A stretch of 17,892 nt of DNA from Physocladia obscura (lineage: Eukaryota > Chytridiomycota > Chytridiomycetes > Chytridiales > Chytriomycetaceae). Made by a program: the position numbers and the translations under genes. The notes beneath the pieces were generated by a model. It was not told the origin of the DNA and made no database searches. It was given only the letters and a program-made list of their open reading frames with translations. Positions 17,439 to 17,892 of the stretch are shown piece by piece. The DNA lies in contig JADGJH010000490.1 of assembly GCA_027596945.1 (NCBI GenBank), positions 1 through 17,892 on the forward strand. The letters run 5' to 3'. How positions within the stretch are numbered: the first letter of the stretch is position 1; each line of letters begins with the position of its first letter.

Positions 17439-17518
17439 ACTTCTACTACTACTACTACTTCTACTACTACTAGTACTTCTACTACTACTACTACTTTTAC
17501 TACTACTACTATTCTACT
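17439..17518 (+). repeat. Triplet microsatellite in family 2 leader (right copy)
   Basis: Mirror of 375-454; blocks of TACTAC repeats broken by TTC, TAG and TTT units. Confidence 0.9.
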
Positions 17519-17535
17519 ATCCACATTTTGAAACC

Positions 17536-17892
17536 ATGGACATCTTTATGAACACTGCTGAAACTATTGCTTTGGATGAAGTTGTGAGACGCCTCATCAC
17601 AACACAGCAAACCTTACAACAAACTATTTTAACCCAAGGAAACAATCTGGAAGCATTTCAATGTACAATCACTGAGCAAAATCAAGTCATCAATCACTTG
17701 GCTGAAAGATTAAATTCACTTACCACTACCACTGAAAGCTCTCAAACTTCTACTTCAGACTCAATTCTTGCACAAAGACGCTTACCTGACTTTAAGATAC
17801 TTTCAATCAAACCCCTGGAATTTTCTGGAATTTTTAAAGGTAAAGCCGCTCATGAGCTTCAAAATTCTCTAGATGATTACCTGGACCGCTCT
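17536..17892 (+). CDS. gag: Gag-like protein, N-terminal 119 residues (right copy, partial)
   Basis: Mirror of 1-357 with identical translation. ATG at 17536; open to the last base of the window. Confidence 0.8.
   Translation, partial: MDIFMNTAETIALDEVVRRLITTQQTLQQTILTQGNNLEAFQCTITEQNQVINHLAERLNSLTTTTESSQTSTSDSILAQRRLPDFKILSIKPLEFSGIFKGKAAHELQNSLDDYLDRS

Larger units (their letters stand above)
8996..17892 (-). repeat. Right arm of giant inverted repeat
   Basis: Mirror of 1-8897. The LTRs inside each arm have diverged by roughly 7 percent while the arms themselves look identical, so the duplication (or artefact) is far younger than the retroelement insertions it contains. Confidence 0.98.
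17032..17892 (+). mobile_element. Ty3/gypsy element, family 2, 5' part (right copy)
   Basis: Mirror of 1-861, here on the plus strand: LTR 17032-17399, primer-binding site from 17402, Gag start at 17536, truncated by the window end. Confidence 0.85.

Noticed and set aside
1..17892. Hairpin telomere or terminal inverted repeats of a virus or linear plasmid
   Set aside because: The symmetry centre is internal, and the arms contain ordinary nuclear tRNA genes and retroelements. No capsid, polymerase or terminal-protein gene of such a replicon is present.
1..17892. CRISPR array, bacterial operon or prokaryotic mobile element
   Set aside because: The only short repeats are a triplet microsatellite and one 34-bp tandem duplication. 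Gene structure and tRNA genes are eukaryotic.

Overview
The window is one giant inverted repeat. Bases 1-8897 and 8996-17892 are reverse complements of each other, and a 98-base unique spacer (8898-8995) separates them. Position x on the left pairs with 17893 - x on the right. I found no mismatch in the stretches I compared, and every open reading frame I compared recurs at its mirrored position with identical translation. Both arms run to the window edges at exactly mirrored positions, so the window may be a whole contig. It is either a very recent inverted duplication (or hairpin-derived molecule) or a fold-back artefact of amplification, sequencing or assembly.

The DNA is eukaryotic and AT-rich. 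It has nuclear-type tRNA genes with internal Pol III promoter boxes, no encoded CCA and T-run terminators. It also has Ty3/gypsy LTR retrotransposons and a candidate gene with short GT-AG introns. A compact genome such as a fungus fits best; I cannot name the species.

Layout of the left arm (the right arm is its mirror). 1-861, minus strand: 5' part of LTR family 2, with an open Gag start (1-357), a triplet-repeat leader, a primer-binding site and a 368-bp LTR. 866-937: tRNA-Thr(UGU), 4 bp from that LTR. 952-1417: no recognisable content. 1418-2466: a patchwork of old solo or broken LTRs of two families in both orientations. 2462-8318: a full-length but decayed family 1 chromovirus (LTR, gag, protease, RT, RNase H, integrase with chromodomain-like tail, LTR). 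8328-8399: tRNA-Pro(CGG), 9 bp from its 3' LTR. 8400-8897: non-repetitive DNA with a candidate three-exon gene end on the minus strand, cut by the palindrome junction.

Two themes stand out besides the palindrome. Both retrotransposon families sit immediately upstream of tRNA genes, which suggests Pol III-directed integration. In addition, the 3' LTR of family 1 carries a 101-bp insert that reads as the Walker A region of an ABC transporter and is absent from the 5' LTR. The two LTRs of family 1 differ at about 28 of 385 positions while the two arms look identical, so the palindrome is much younger than the retroelement.
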